Positions 1-6,053 are shown, numbered from the stretch's first letter. The stretch is 6,304 bases of DNA from an uncultured Collinsella sp. (GCA_900555585.1 USLT01000044.1:1-6304); one strand, 5' to 3'. Translations and numbers: made by a program. Notes: generated by a model not told the origin, from the letters alone.

Positions 1-1
1 C

Positions 2-481
2 TCGGAAACCGGCAAGGAGATCACGCTCTTTCGCGTCGAGCCCGGTGAGAGCTGCGTGCTCGCGGCCTCCTGCATCCTGCCCATGATCACCTTCGACATC
101 GCGCTCGACGCCGCGACCGATATCGAGGCGCTCGTCATCGACCCGCGGTACTTCTCGCAGCTCGCGCAGGAGTGCACCGCCGTCGAGGCGTTCCTCTACC
201 GCCAGACGGCGCAGCGCTTCAGCGACTGCATGTGGGTCATGCAGCAGGTGCTGTTCGCCAGCTTCGACGCGCGGCTCGCGACCTTCCTCCTCGACGAGCT
301 CGCGCGAAGCGGCAGCCCCCGCGTCTCCATGACGCACGACGAGATCGCCCGCCACCTCGGGTCCGCGCGCGAAGTCGTATCGCGCATGCTCAAGTACTTC
401 GAGCGCGAGGGCCTCGTGCGCCTTTCGCGCGGCACCGTCGAGATCGTCGACCGCCGCGCGCTGCTCGCGCTGGCGAGCTAG
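2..481 (+). CDS. Crp/Fnr-family transcriptional regulator (5'-truncated by window edge)
   Basis: Only the C-terminal 159 residues are visible; the frame is open to the left edge, so the true start lies outside. Visible residues 1-50 look like the last strands of a cyclic-nucleotide-binding-type beta-barrel (an EPGESC turn, then ASCILP and ITFDIALDA). Residues about 52-100 form the long dimerisation helix, and 108-149 a winged helix-turn-helix of the Crp type (MTHDEIARHLG, then REVVSRMLKYFEREGLV, then the wing). The recognition helix has R123, E124, S127 and R128, mixing Crp-like (R, E, R) and Fnr-like (E, S, R) contact positions. Cysteines at visible residues 18, 24, 58 and 76 could matter for redox sensing, but the N-terminus, where Fnr keeps its Fe-S cysteines, is not visible. 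It acts as a cytoplasmic dimer on DNA; effector and targets are unknown. It converges on the DUF2974 gene, so they are unlikely to be co-transcribed. Confidence 0.9.
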   Translation, partial: SETGKEITLFRVEPGESCVLAASCILPMITFDIALDAATDIEALVIDPRYFSQLAQECTAVEAFLYRQTAQRFSDCMWVMQQVLFASFDARLATFLLDELARSGSPRVSMTHDEIARHLGSAREVVSRMLKYFEREGLVRLSRGTVEIVDRRALLALAS

Positions 482-516
482 GGCCGGAAGAGCGGGAGCG
501 GCCCGCAAGGCGGCCC
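481..516. terminator. GC-rich hairpin between convergent genes
   Basis: Nested inverted repeat in the 39-bp gap between two converging stop codons. The outer stem GGGCCG (481-486) pairs with CGGCCC (511-516); the inner stem GCGGG (492-496) pairs with CCCGC (502-506) around a 5-nt loop. There is no T-tract on either side, so it is a weak candidate for a bidirectional terminator. The position is the best argument; in such GC-rich DNA a short hairpin can also occur by chance. Confidence 0.4.
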
Positions 517-520
517 GAAC

Positions 521-1801
521 CTAGCTCGTCTGCTGCCGCTGGAAGATGGAGGACAGGCCCTGCGCGATGCCCGCCGCCGCGTCGCGGGCGATCCCCGCGG
601 CGGAGATGGCGGCGAGCCGGGCGATCGCGGGGGCGATCACCTCGCGCGCACGGTCGTCGGCGTTGCGCGTCGCCTCGCGGATGAGCTGGGCCGCCTGGGG
701 CCCGCCCCCGAAGATCTGCCCGGCGTTGTCCGCGCCCGAGGACTCGAGCGCGCCGAAGAGCTCGTCTATGAACCCCGGCAGCTCGTCCGGGGCGAACGAC
801 GCCAACCAGGAACCCATGACCTCATGCGTGCGACGCGCTATCGAGCTCACCTGCGGGGCGCATGCGAAGGCCCCGTCCTCGACCTGCCAGGTGAACACGC
901 TGTGCTGGTCGGCGCCGAGCGCGGAGGACAGGACCGCCGACCCGGACGCGACCGAATCCATGAGCATGCCGACCACGGAATCGACAGGGACGGTGCGCTC
1001 CATCTTTCCCGCCAGCTGCGAGCGGGCGCGAAGCGCCGACTCGTCCTCCAGGAACCCGGGCTTGAACCCCGGACCGTCATGGTCGAACACCGCCGTGATG
1101 CGAGCGCGGACGGCATCCGAGCAGCGAAGCGCGGCATACGTGGCGAGGTTGCCGCCCTTGGAGTGCCCGCCGACGTAGAGGTCCTGCGGGAGATGGCGCG
1201 CGACGAGCTCGAGATAGGCGGCGGCCATGCGCTGCGCCGGGACCGGCGGCGTCACCGCCATATCGAAGTTCTCGCGCCACCCCGTGAACGAGGTGTCCGT
1301 TCCACGGAAGGCGACGTAGGCCCAACGGCCCGGCAGGACGTAGCACGTCGCCGAGAACTGCACGCGCTTCGCATCGTCCAGCAGCGAGACGTAGTCGCGC
1401 AGCTCCAGCACGCGAAAGCGCGGGCTCGCCGCGAGCGCGCCGATCTCGCGCTTGATGTTGACCTGGTCGAGCCCCGTGAACATGGTGTCGAACCTCTCGG
1501 CGGCGAGCAGGTCCGCCACATGGGCGCCCCGCACCAGGCGGGCGTTCAGCACATCGGCGAGCGCGTCGGCGCGATCGACCAGGCGCGGCAGGAAGGAATC
1601 CTCCTCGCCGGGCATGGTCGCGCCGGCGGCATCGATCCCGCCGACGCGCCTGAGCCGCTCGACGTCGCGGGGTCGCAGCGTCGGCACGATGCCGCTCGCC
1701 TCGACCATCGCGAGCTGCGACAACGCCGCGGAGTCGACCGGACCCAGCGGGAGCTCGTCGAAGGTCCTCAACTCATGCTCTAGATACTCGTGCAGATTCA
1801 C
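521..1801 (-). CDS. DUF2974 (Mbeg1-like) alpha/beta-hydrolase domain protein
   Basis: A 426-residue protein when started at the GTG at 1801. The family is recognised from the lipase-like core: AFRGTDTSFTGWREN (about residues 164-178, class-3-lipase-like) and the nucleophile elbow GGHSKGGNLA (211-220) with Ser214. FDHDGPGF (240-247) follows, then DSVVG (275-279) and QHSVFTW (300-306), where His301 is the probable catalytic His; the acid could be Asp243 or Asp275. The 200-odd residues after the elbow include an Ala-rich helical tail (about 365-420). No signal peptide or membrane segment is seen, so it is probably cytoplasmic. Substrate is unknown for this family; lipase or esterase activity is inferred. 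The start was chosen because AAAGG lies 8 nt upstream and a promoter sits just before it. An in-frame ATG at 1894 would begin inside the upstream terminator and add an unlikely 31-residue leader. The gene is monocistronic by the flanking signals. Confidence 0.85.
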   Translation of the reverse strand: MNLHEYLEHELRTFDELPLGPVDSAALSQLAMVEASGIVPTLRPRDVERLRRVGGIDAAGATMPGEEDSFLPRLVDRADALADVLNARLVRGAHVADLLAAERFDTMFTGLDQVNIKREIGALAASPRFRVLELRDYVSLLDDAKRVQFSATCYVLPGRWAYVAFRGTDTSFTGWRENFDMAVTPPVPAQRMAAAYLELVARHLPQDLYVGGHSKGGNLATYAALRCSDAVRARITAVFDHDGPGFKPGFLEDESALRARSQLAGKMERTVPVDSVVGMLMDSVASGSAVLSSALGADQHSVFTWQVEDGAFACAPQVSSIARRTHEVMGSWLASFAPDELPGFIDELFGALESSGADNAGQIFGGGPQAAQLIREATRNADDRAREVIAPAIARLAAISAAGIARDAAAGIAQGLSSIFQRQQTS

Positions 1802-1809
1802 CGGGCACG

Positions 1810-1814
1810 CCTTT
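1810..1814 (-). promoter_or_regulatory. RBS deciding the GTG start at 1801
   Basis: AAAGG on the minus strand with 8 nt to the GTG at 1801. It favours this start over the ATG at 1894, which overlaps the upstream terminator and lies ahead of the likely promoter. Confidence 0.6.
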
Positions 1815-1834
1815 CGCTCGTACTTGATGAGGGG

Positions 1835-1864
1835 TTTATACCCCCGGGGCCGATATCGCGACAA
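1835..1864 (-). promoter_or_regulatory. Predicted promoter of the DUF2974 gene
   Basis: The minus strand carries a -10-like TATAAA (1835-1840; 5 of 6 to consensus) and a -35-like TTGTCG (1859-1864; 4 of 6) with an 18-nt spacer. A transcript would start near 1828, leaving a leader of about 27 nt with the AAAGG site inside it. The -35 overlaps the last bases of the upstream gene's terminator T-tract, so the two units are packed end to end. This is sequence-only prediction with sigma-70 consensus. Confidence 0.55.
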
Positions 1865-1890
1865 AAAAAGGGGAGCCACAAGGACTCCCC
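1863..1890 (-). terminator. Rho-independent terminator of nox
   Basis: On the minus strand the stem GGGGAG (1885-1890) pairs with CTCCCC (1870-1875) around a 9-nt loop and is followed directly by seven T (1863-1869). It lies 43 nt past the nox stop codon, the classic arrangement of an intrinsic terminator. Confidence 0.85.
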
Positions 1891-1933
1891 TCAAACATCA
1901 CGTTGCCGTCGGCGGGCGATAGGCCCATGCGCC

Positions 1934-3265
1934 CTACTCGGCTCCCAGCGCGCACATGGTGATGTAGTTGTACGGCTGGTTGAAGTGGGGCAGGAAGAAG
2001 ATGTCGAGGAGCTTGAGCTTGTCGATGGTCACTCCCTCCTCGATGGCGAGCGAGAACATATGGATGCCCATGGAGATGTCCTCGGTCGAGGCCATCTGGG
2101 CGCCGACCACGCGGCGGCTGCCGCGCTCATAGACGATGCGGATCTTGACGCTGGCGTTCTCGCGCATGAAGCCGGGGCGCTGCAGGTCCTCGTAATCGGC
2201 ATGGGCGACATCGAGGCCGGCGCGGGTCGCGGCGGCGACGGACAGGCCGGTGGAGACCATGTTGTAGCCGAAGATCGAGATGCCGTTGGAGCCCTGGACG
2301 CCGATGGACTCGAGCGGGGTGCCGCCGATGTTGTGGCCGGCGACGATGCCGGAGCGCACGGCGTTGGTCGCGAGCGCGATGTAGGCCTCGGCATTCAGGG
2401 CGTTGGACCACACGGTGGCGCAGTCGCCGATGGCGTAGACATCGGGGTCGCTGGTGAGCTGGTGGCGGTCGACGTGGTAGGCGCCGTTACCGAAGAGCTC
2501 GAGGTGATCGCGGCCGAGCGCGTTGTTGGGGATGAAGCCGATGGCGTTGATCACGAGATCGGCCGGATAGGTGCCGCCCTCGGCCTCGATGGCGGTCACG
2601 CGCCCGTCCTCGCCATGGTAGGCGACGACGCGCTCGCCGAAGTGGCACTCGATGCCGTGCTCGGCGAGGTTCGCATCCATGGCGGCGGTGAACTCGGGGT
2701 CGTAGTAGCTCGCGAGCGAGGTGGGGGCGATATCGAAGAGGCGGACCTCCTTGCCGCGGCGCTTGGCGGCCTCGGCGATCTCGACGCCGATGTAGCCGGC
2801 GCCGATGACGGCGACGGAGCGCACGTCGTCGCGGCTCATCCAGCCGTCGACCTCCTGACCCTGCTGGAAGAGCTTGAGGAAGCTGATGCCGTCGAGCTCG
2901 CAGCCGGGAAGCTTGGGCGAGATCGGCAGGGAGCCGGTCGCCAGGACCAGCTTGTCATAGGACTCGTCGAAGGCGGAGCCGTCGGCGCGCTCGCAGTGGA
3001 CCACATGGCCCTCGAAGTCGATCGAGGTGACCGTGGTCTCGAGGGATATGCTGGCGCCCTTGGCCTCGAAGGCCTCCTTGTTGGTGTAGAACAGGTTCTC
3101 GTAGGTATCGATCTGGCGACCGACCCACAGGGCGGTGCCGCAGCCCAGGTAGCTGAGGTTGGTATTGCTGTCGATCATGACGACCTGCTGGTCGGCATAG
3201 TTGTCGAGCAGGGTGTTGGCGGCGGCGATGCCGGCGTGGTTGGCTCCGACGATGACGGTCTTCAT
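1934..3265 (-). CDS. nox: FAD-dependent NADH oxidase (Nox; peroxidase/oxidase flavoprotein family)
   Basis: A 443-residue flavoprotein that should oxidise NADH with O2, probably forming water, in the cytoplasm. In order: the N-terminal FAD dinucleotide fold VIVGANHAGIAAA (4-16) with the family His10; redox-active Cys42 in LSYLGCGTALW, the cysteine-sulfenic acid centre of the Nox/Npr group; ATGS (109-112); the NAD fold VIGAGYIGVE (153-162), with acidic Asp178 at the end of the next strand favouring NADH over NADPH; the second FAD motif YAIGDCA (277-283); and a C-terminal dimerisation domain ending in FFLPHFNQPYNYIT, typical of Nox. His10 and Cys42 match Enterococcus NADH peroxidase numbering. 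The related activities (NADH peroxidase, CoA-disulfide reductase) are alternatives, but LGCG rather than LSCG and the C-terminal motif favour oxidase. The ATG at 3265 was chosen over one at 3313 because GAAAGGA lies 8 nt upstream and the FAD fold starts at residue 3. Likely role: O2 removal and NAD+ regeneration. Downstream terminator; upstream dyad in the leader. Confidence 0.93.
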   Translation of the reverse strand: MKTVIVGANHAGIAAANTLLDNYADQQVVMIDSNTNLSYLGCGTALWVGRQIDTYENLFYTNKEAFEAKGASISLETTVTSIDFEGHVVHCERADGSAFDESYDKLVLATGSLPISPKLPGCELDGISFLKLFQQGQEVDGWMSRDDVRSVAVIGAGYIGVEIAEAAKRRGKEVRLFDIAPTSLASYYDPEFTAAMDANLAEHGIECHFGERVVAYHGEDGRVTAIEAEGGTYPADLVINAIGFIPNNALGRDHLELFGNGAYHVDRHQLTSDPDVYAIGDCATVWSNALNAEAYIALATNAVRSGIVAGHNIGGTPLESIGVQGSNGISIFGYNMVSTGLSVAAATRAGLDVAHADYEDLQRPGFMRENASVKIRIVYERGSRRVVGAQMASTEDISMGIHMFSLAIEEGVTIDKLKLLDIFFLPHFNQPYNYITMCALGAE

Positions 3266-3273
3266 GGCGCGGG

Positions 3274-3280
3274 TCCTTTC
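3274..3280 (-). promoter_or_regulatory. RBS deciding the nox start
   Basis: GAAAGGA on the minus strand, 8 nt before the ATG at 3265. The alternative in-frame ATG at 3313 would add 16 residues ahead of the FAD-binding strand, which is unusual for this family. Confidence 0.75.
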
Positions 3281-3347
3281 AAAAGCACGCTCGTGTAGGT
3301 GGCGCGGGCGCATGGGGCCTCCTGACCGGTCCGCCCGCAGCCGCGCA

Positions 3348-3363
3348 GTAAGCCATAGCTTAC
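3348..3363. promoter_or_regulatory. 16-bp palindrome upstream of nox, candidate operator
   Basis: GTAAGC-CATA-GCTTAC is a perfect 6-bp inverted repeat with a 4-bp spacer, 82 bp upstream of the nox ATG. It sits in the most AT-rich part of the gap (about 3345-3400), where the nox promoter should lie. I could not assign a good -10/-35 pair there. The shape fits a dimeric repressor or activator site; it does not match the Rex or Fnr consensus as I know them. Confidence 0.4.
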
Positions 3364-3398
3364 CGTATTTGCTACACGTTGAATACCATATTTTTACG

Positions 3399-3449
3399 AA
3401 AACCGGCCCCGCCTCCGTCGCGCCGGCGAAGGGCGCTGGGGGCGGGGCC
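3399..3449 (-). terminator. Probable terminator of map
   Basis: A 9-bp stem, GGCCCCGCC on the minus strand (3441-3449) with GGCGGGGCC (3405-3413), encloses a second 5-bp stem (GCGCC 3420-3424 with GGCGC 3432-3436). On the minus strand it is followed by GGTTTTCG, so the T-run is short (3399-3402). Placement 36 nt past the map stop supports termination of map before nox. Confidence 0.6.
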
Positions 3450-3484
3450 GTGAAAGCGCGCGCCGGCGTTTCGGCCGCGTCGGC

Positions 3485-4369
3485 CTACCAGCTGATCAGC
3501 TCGTAGCCGTCCTCGGTGATGACGAGCTGGACCTCCCACTGCGCGGTGTCGGCGCCGTCGGCGGTGCGCACCGTCCAGCCGTTCGGGTCGCTCATGTCGA
3601 TCGCGGGGTCGCCGGCGTTCACCATGGGCTCGATCGTGAAGCAGAAGCCCGGCGCCAGGACGACGCCCTCGCCCGGCTCGCCCACGAAGCCGACGAAGGG
3701 GTCCTCGTGGAACTCGAGGCCGATGCCGTGCCCGCCGAACTCGCGCACGATGTTGTAACCCGCCGCCTCGGCGTGCTGCTGCACCGCGTGCGCGATATCG
3801 CCCAGATGGCCCCACGGCTTGATCGCGGCGAGACCCGCCTCGACGCACTCCTTGGTGACGTCGACCAGGCGCCGGCGCTCGGCCGAGACCTCGCCGATGC
3901 AGAACATGCGCGAGGAATCGGAATAGTACCCGTCGAGGATGGTCGAGCAGTCGACGTTGACGATGTCGCCCTCGTGGAGCACCTCGTCCTCGCACGGGAT
4001 GCCGTGGCAGACGACCTCGTTCACCGAGGTGCAGACGCTCTTGGGGAATCCCTCGTAGTTCAAGGGGGCGGGGATGGCGCCGTGGCTCACGGTGTACTCG
4101 TGCACCCAGCGATCGATGTCGGCGGTGGTGCAACCCGGCGCGATGCGCTCGGCGACGTAGTCGAGCGCACCGACGTTGACGGCGGCGCTCCTGCGGATGC
4201 CCTCAAGGTCGCCGGCGGTCTTGAGCAGGTCGCGCGGCAGCACCTCCTCGCCGTGCTCCCACAGCTCGTCCAGGCGCTCGTCGATCGCGAGGTGGCACTT
4301 CTTGTACTTCTTACCGCTTCCGCACCAGCACTCGTCGTTGCGGCCGAAGACGGGACCGTTGTCATACAT
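3485..4369 (-). CDS. map: Type I methionine aminopeptidase with N-terminal SEC-C zinc motif
   Basis: A 294-residue cytoplasmic metalloprotease that removes the initiator Met from new proteins. Residues 9-27 carry a SEC-C knuckle (C14, C16, C25, H26, in the CxCx8CH pattern), as in SecA C-termini and some Map proteins, possibly for ribosome docking. The pita-bread catalytic domain starts near residue 50 (LEGIRRSA). The five metal ligands are visible: D140 (IVNVD), D151 (YSDSSR), H214 (GGHGIG), E247 (TIEPM) and E279 (AQWE). H122 (CHGIP) and H221 are the expected catalytic and substrate-contact histidines. The usual EHT after the last ligand reads EVQ here, possibly a feature of this subgroup. 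The ATG at 4369 was chosen because AAAAGGAG lies 6 nt upstream; the ATG at 4396 falls inside the -10 box. It stands alone with its own promoter rather than in the ribosomal-protein cluster that often holds map, so a second map copy elsewhere is possible. Confidence 0.95.
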   Translation of the reverse strand: MYDNGPVFGRNDECWCGSGKKYKKCHLAIDERLDELWEHGEEVLPRDLLKTAGDLEGIRRSAAVNVGALDYVAERIAPGCTTADIDRWVHEYTVSHGAIPAPLNYEGFPKSVCTSVNEVVCHGIPCEDEVLHEGDIVNVDCSTILDGYYSDSSRMFCIGEVSAERRRLVDVTKECVEAGLAAIKPWGHLGDIAHAVQQHAEAAGYNIVREFGGHGIGLEFHEDPFVGFVGEPGEGVVLAPGFCFTIEPMVNAGDPAIDMSDPNGWTVRTADGADTAQWEVQLVITEDGYELISW

Positions 4370-4375
4370 AGCTAA

Positions 4376-4383
4376 CTCCTTTT
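4376..4383 (-). promoter_or_regulatory. Strong RBS deciding the map start
   Basis: AAAAGGAG on the minus strand with 6 nt to the ATG at 4369, a near-perfect Shine-Dalgarno. It excludes the in-frame ATG at 4396 that would add nine residues. Confidence 0.85.
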
Positions 4384-4409
4384 CGACTGCCGCCATTATG
4401 GCACAGTCG
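4384..4409. repeat. Imperfect 26-bp dyad over the map -10
   Basis: CGACTG (4384-4389) pairs with CAGTCG (4404-4409), and inside it GCCAT (4392-4396) pairs with ATGGC (4398-4402) around a single T; the arms are separated by 2 nt on the left and 1 nt on the right. Eleven of the possible pairs are perfect. Its centre coincides with the predicted -10 of map, a position where a bound repressor would block transcription. Function is inferred only. Confidence 0.4.
4395..4400 (-). promoter_or_regulatory. Predicted extended -10 of the map promoter
   Basis: CATAAT on the minus strand (5 of 6 to consensus), preceded by TG one base upstream (TGCCATAAT), gives an extended -10 element. No good -35 is seen at 16-18 nt. 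The transcript would start near 4388 with a leader of about 19 nt. The box lies at the centre of a dyad (4384-4409). Confidence 0.5.
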
Positions 4410-4426
4410 GCCGGCGACCGCGCTGG

Positions 4427-4438
4427 CCCGCATGCGGG
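4427..4438. repeat. Perfect 12-bp palindrome in the divergent promoter region
   Basis: CCCGCATGCGGG is its own reverse complement. Its CATGCG half recurs at 4441-4446, ten bases on, so two CATGCG copies lie in tandem upstream of the predicted -10 for the nicotinamidase-like gene. It could be a regulator site or a chance GC-rich palindrome. Confidence 0.3.
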
Positions 4439-4463
4439 GACATGCGTCCGCCACGCACGGCGA

Positions 4464-4472
4464 TGCTACAAT
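4464..4472 (+). promoter_or_regulatory. Predicted extended -10 promoter of the nicotinamidase-like gene
   Basis: TGCTACAAT has the TGn extension followed by TACAAT (4467-4472; 5 of 6 to consensus). No TTGACA-like -35 stands at 17-18 nt, which extended -10 promoters can tolerate. A transcript would start near 4479, about 35 nt before the ATG at 4514. Confidence 0.55.
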
Positions 4473-4513
4473 TGCGCCGACACGACCTCCCGCGATTTCC
4501 CAAGGAGCGCGCC

Positions 4514-5044
4514 ATGGCAAACGACTACCTCATCGTCATCGACATGCAGAACGACTTCATCGACGGATCGCTTGGCACGCCCGAGGCGCGCGCCATCGTG
4601 GACGCCGTCGCCGAGCGCGCCGCGGGTTTCGAGGGAACGGTCGCCTTCACCAAGGACACGCACGGCGAGGACTACGCGCGGACCCAGGAGGGGCGGTTGC
4701 TGCCCGTCCCCCACTGCCTGGCCGGCGAGCCCGGCTGGGAGCTCGCCCCCGCGCTGGAGCGCGTGCGCCGCGATCGCGACGCGCCGGTCTTCGAGAAACC
4801 CTCCTTCGGATCGCTCGGCCTCGCCCGCTGGCTCGTCGAGCGGCACGACGCCGAGGCCATCGACTCGATCGAGCTCGCGGGCGTCTGCACCGACATATGC
4901 GTGGCGAGCAACGCCCTGCTCATCAAGGCGCATCTGCCCGAGGTCCCGCTGGTCGTCGAGGCGGGCCTTTGCGCCGGCGTCACGCCACAGGCGCACGAGG
5001 CAGCGCTCGCGACCCTTCGCAGCTGCCAGGTAGAGGTCCGCTAG
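4514..5044 (+). CDS. Nicotinamidase-like cysteine hydrolase (isochorismatase superfamily)
   Basis: A 176-residue cytoplasmic hydrolase. The superfamily catalytic triad is visible: Asp10 in VIDMQNDF, Lys95 in FEKPSFGS and Cys129 in AGVCTDICV. The set that binds the metal in nicotinamidases also appears present: Asp48 and His50 in TKDTHGEDY and His67 in PHCLAGEPGWEL, closely matching the PncA layout (TKDxH ... PHCxxGTPG). This makes nicotinamide-to-nicotinate deamidation, a step of NAD salvage, the best guess. Other amidase substrates remain possible, because the family is broad and the protein is a little shorter than typical PncA (about 185-190 residues). The ATG at 4514 has AAGGAG 6 nt upstream (4502-4507), and the core strand starts at residue 5. 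It is transcribed divergently from map from its own extended -10 promoter and ends 28 nt before a strong hairpin, so it is probably monocistronic. Confidence 0.88.
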   Translation: MANDYLIVIDMQNDFIDGSLGTPEARAIVDAVAERAAGFEGTVAFTKDTHGEDYARTQEGRLLPVPHCLAGEPGWELAPALERVRRDRDAPVFEKPSFGSLGLARWLVERHDAEAIDSIELAGVCTDICVASNALLIKAHLPEVPLVVEAGLCAGVTPQAHEAALATLRSCQVEVR

Positions 5045-5072
5045 ACGACCCCTCCGGCATCGGAACTGAAGA

Positions 5073-5112
5073 AGACGCCCTCCCACCGCTTCCGCGCGAT
5101 GGGAGGGCGTCT
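5073..5112. terminator. Strong hairpin terminator between convergent genes
   Basis: A perfect 13-bp inverted repeat, AGACGCCCTCCCA (5073-5085) with TGGGAGGGCGTCT (5100-5112), has a 14-nt loop. It lies between the stop of the nicotinamidase-like gene and the stop of the esterase-like gene and could serve both. The minus side is followed by TCTTCAGTTCC, slightly T-rich; the plus side has no T-run. Confidence 0.75.
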
Positions 5113-5141
5113 CCATGCGGGCCCTTGCGGCACGCATACCC

Positions 5142-6035
5142 TTACAGGACGCGCTCCAGGAACGCGCACGCGAGGTCGACCCATGCCCGGACGGCGGCCT
5201 GGCGCTCGGCGTTATCGCTCAGCGTGTTGCGGTCCGCGACGGACAGGCCGTGGCCTCCCTCGTTGAAGACGTGCAGCTCGTGGGGGACGCCCGCCTCGGC
5301 CAGGCAGGTGGCGAACGGGTACACCTGCGCCGCCGGCGCGGTCTTGTCGTCCGCCGCGCACCAGATGAAGGTCGGCGGGGTCGCGCGGGTCACGCTGCTC
5401 GACGGGCAGATCCGGGCCAGGTGCTCATCGGTCGCCTCGCCCCCGGTCACCATCGACAGGAAGTCGTTCAGCAGGTCGCGGCCGGTCTTGCCACCGGTCT
5501 TGGGGACGCGCAGGTCGATGCGGGGGTCTCGCGTCTGCTGCAGGTAGGCGAAGTCGATCACGGGGTAGCACAGGATGGCCGCGTCGGGGCGCAGGTCCTC
5601 GGGGCGGGCGCCCGTCAAGCCGGCGAAGGGGCCGCTCTTCCAGCCGGTCGCCAGCGATGCGCAGATGAAGCCGCCCGCGGAGAAGCCGATGGCGACGACC
5701 CGCTCGGGATCAACGTTCCACGCGCTCGCGTTGCACCGCACCGTCGCGATCATCCGCGCGAGGTCCGCCTGGGGATGCGGATAGGAGACGTCGCCCGTGG
5801 AGCTCGTCACGTAGTCCAGCACGAACGCCTGGTAGCCGCGGTTGAGGAACTCCAGCGCGACGGGCTCCTGCTCATGCGGGGCTATATGCGTGAAGCCTCC
5901 GCCGCCGCAGATCACCACCGCGGGCCGGGGGCCTGCGGTCGACTCCGGCACGGGATCGGCAAGATAGGTCGTGTACGTGGCCGGATACTGCTCGGTCGGC
6001 TCCTCGCCCCACAGGGCGCGCTTCTCGATGATCAT
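5142..6035 (-). CDS. Alpha/beta-hydrolase, acetyl-esterase-like (BD-FAE / dienelactone hydrolase type)
   Basis: A 297-residue serine hydrolase. The oxyanion-hole strand reads VVICGGGGFTHIAPHEQEP (40-58), resembling the HGGG region of hormone-sensitive-lipase and acetyl-xylan-esterase relatives. FVLDYVTSS (71-79) and YPHPQADLARMIATVR (85-100) follow. The nucleophile elbow is GFSAGG (117-122) with Ser119; Asp230 in CAADDKTAP and His262 in NEGGHGLS complete the triad. The usual role of such proteins is deacetylation of sugars or short-ester hydrolysis; here that is inferred. No signal peptide is seen, so it should be cytoplasmic and would act on imported oligosaccharides or small esters. The ATG at 6035 was chosen because the in-frame ATG at 6095 begins inside the asnS terminator. 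The Shine-Dalgarno is weak (GAAAGAAG, purine-rich). A hairpin (6054-6078) lies in the leader. No good promoter was found in the 58 nt after the asnS terminator, so partial read-through from asnS is possible. Confidence 0.85.
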   Translation of the reverse strand: MIIEKRALWGEEPTEQYPATYTTYLADPVPESTAGPRPAVVICGGGGFTHIAPHEQEPVALEFLNRGYQAFVLDYVTSSTGDVSYPHPQADLARMIATVRCNASAWNVDPERVVAIGFSAGGFICASLATGWKSGPFAGLTGARPEDLRPDAAILCYPVIDFAYLQQTRDPRIDLRVPKTGGKTGRDLLNDFLSMVTGGEATDEHLARICPSSSVTRATPPTFIWCAADDKTAPAAQVYPFATCLAEAGVPHELHVFNEGGHGLSVADRNTLSDNAERQAAVRAWVDLACAFLERVL

Positions 6036-6053
6036 CTTCGCTTCTTTCTTCCA

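Noticed and set aside
824..1783. A 319-codon + frame opposite the DUF2974 gene
   Set aside because: Arg/His/Glu-rich shadow of the hydrolase coding strand, with no domain.
1790..3298. A 502-codon open frame on the + strand covering all of nox
   Set aside because: Antisense shadow of a GC-rich gene: its protein is low-complexity (Gly, Asp, Ala, Val-rich) with no recognisable domain, while the minus strand encodes a complete flavoprotein with all motifs.
3385..3449. Possible riboswitch or small RNA in the map-nox gap
   Set aside because: The structure is accounted for by a two-part terminator stem; no known riboswitch core was recognised.
4370..4396. Nine extra N-terminal residues on Map from the ATG at 4396
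   Set aside because: That ATG lies inside the predicted -10 box, and a near-perfect Shine-Dalgarno serves the ATG at 4369.
4432..5547. A 371-codon + frame over the nicotinamidase-like gene
   Set aside because: Out of frame with the recognised triad, extremely Arg-rich, and runs through the 5073-5112 hairpin into the opposite-strand gene.
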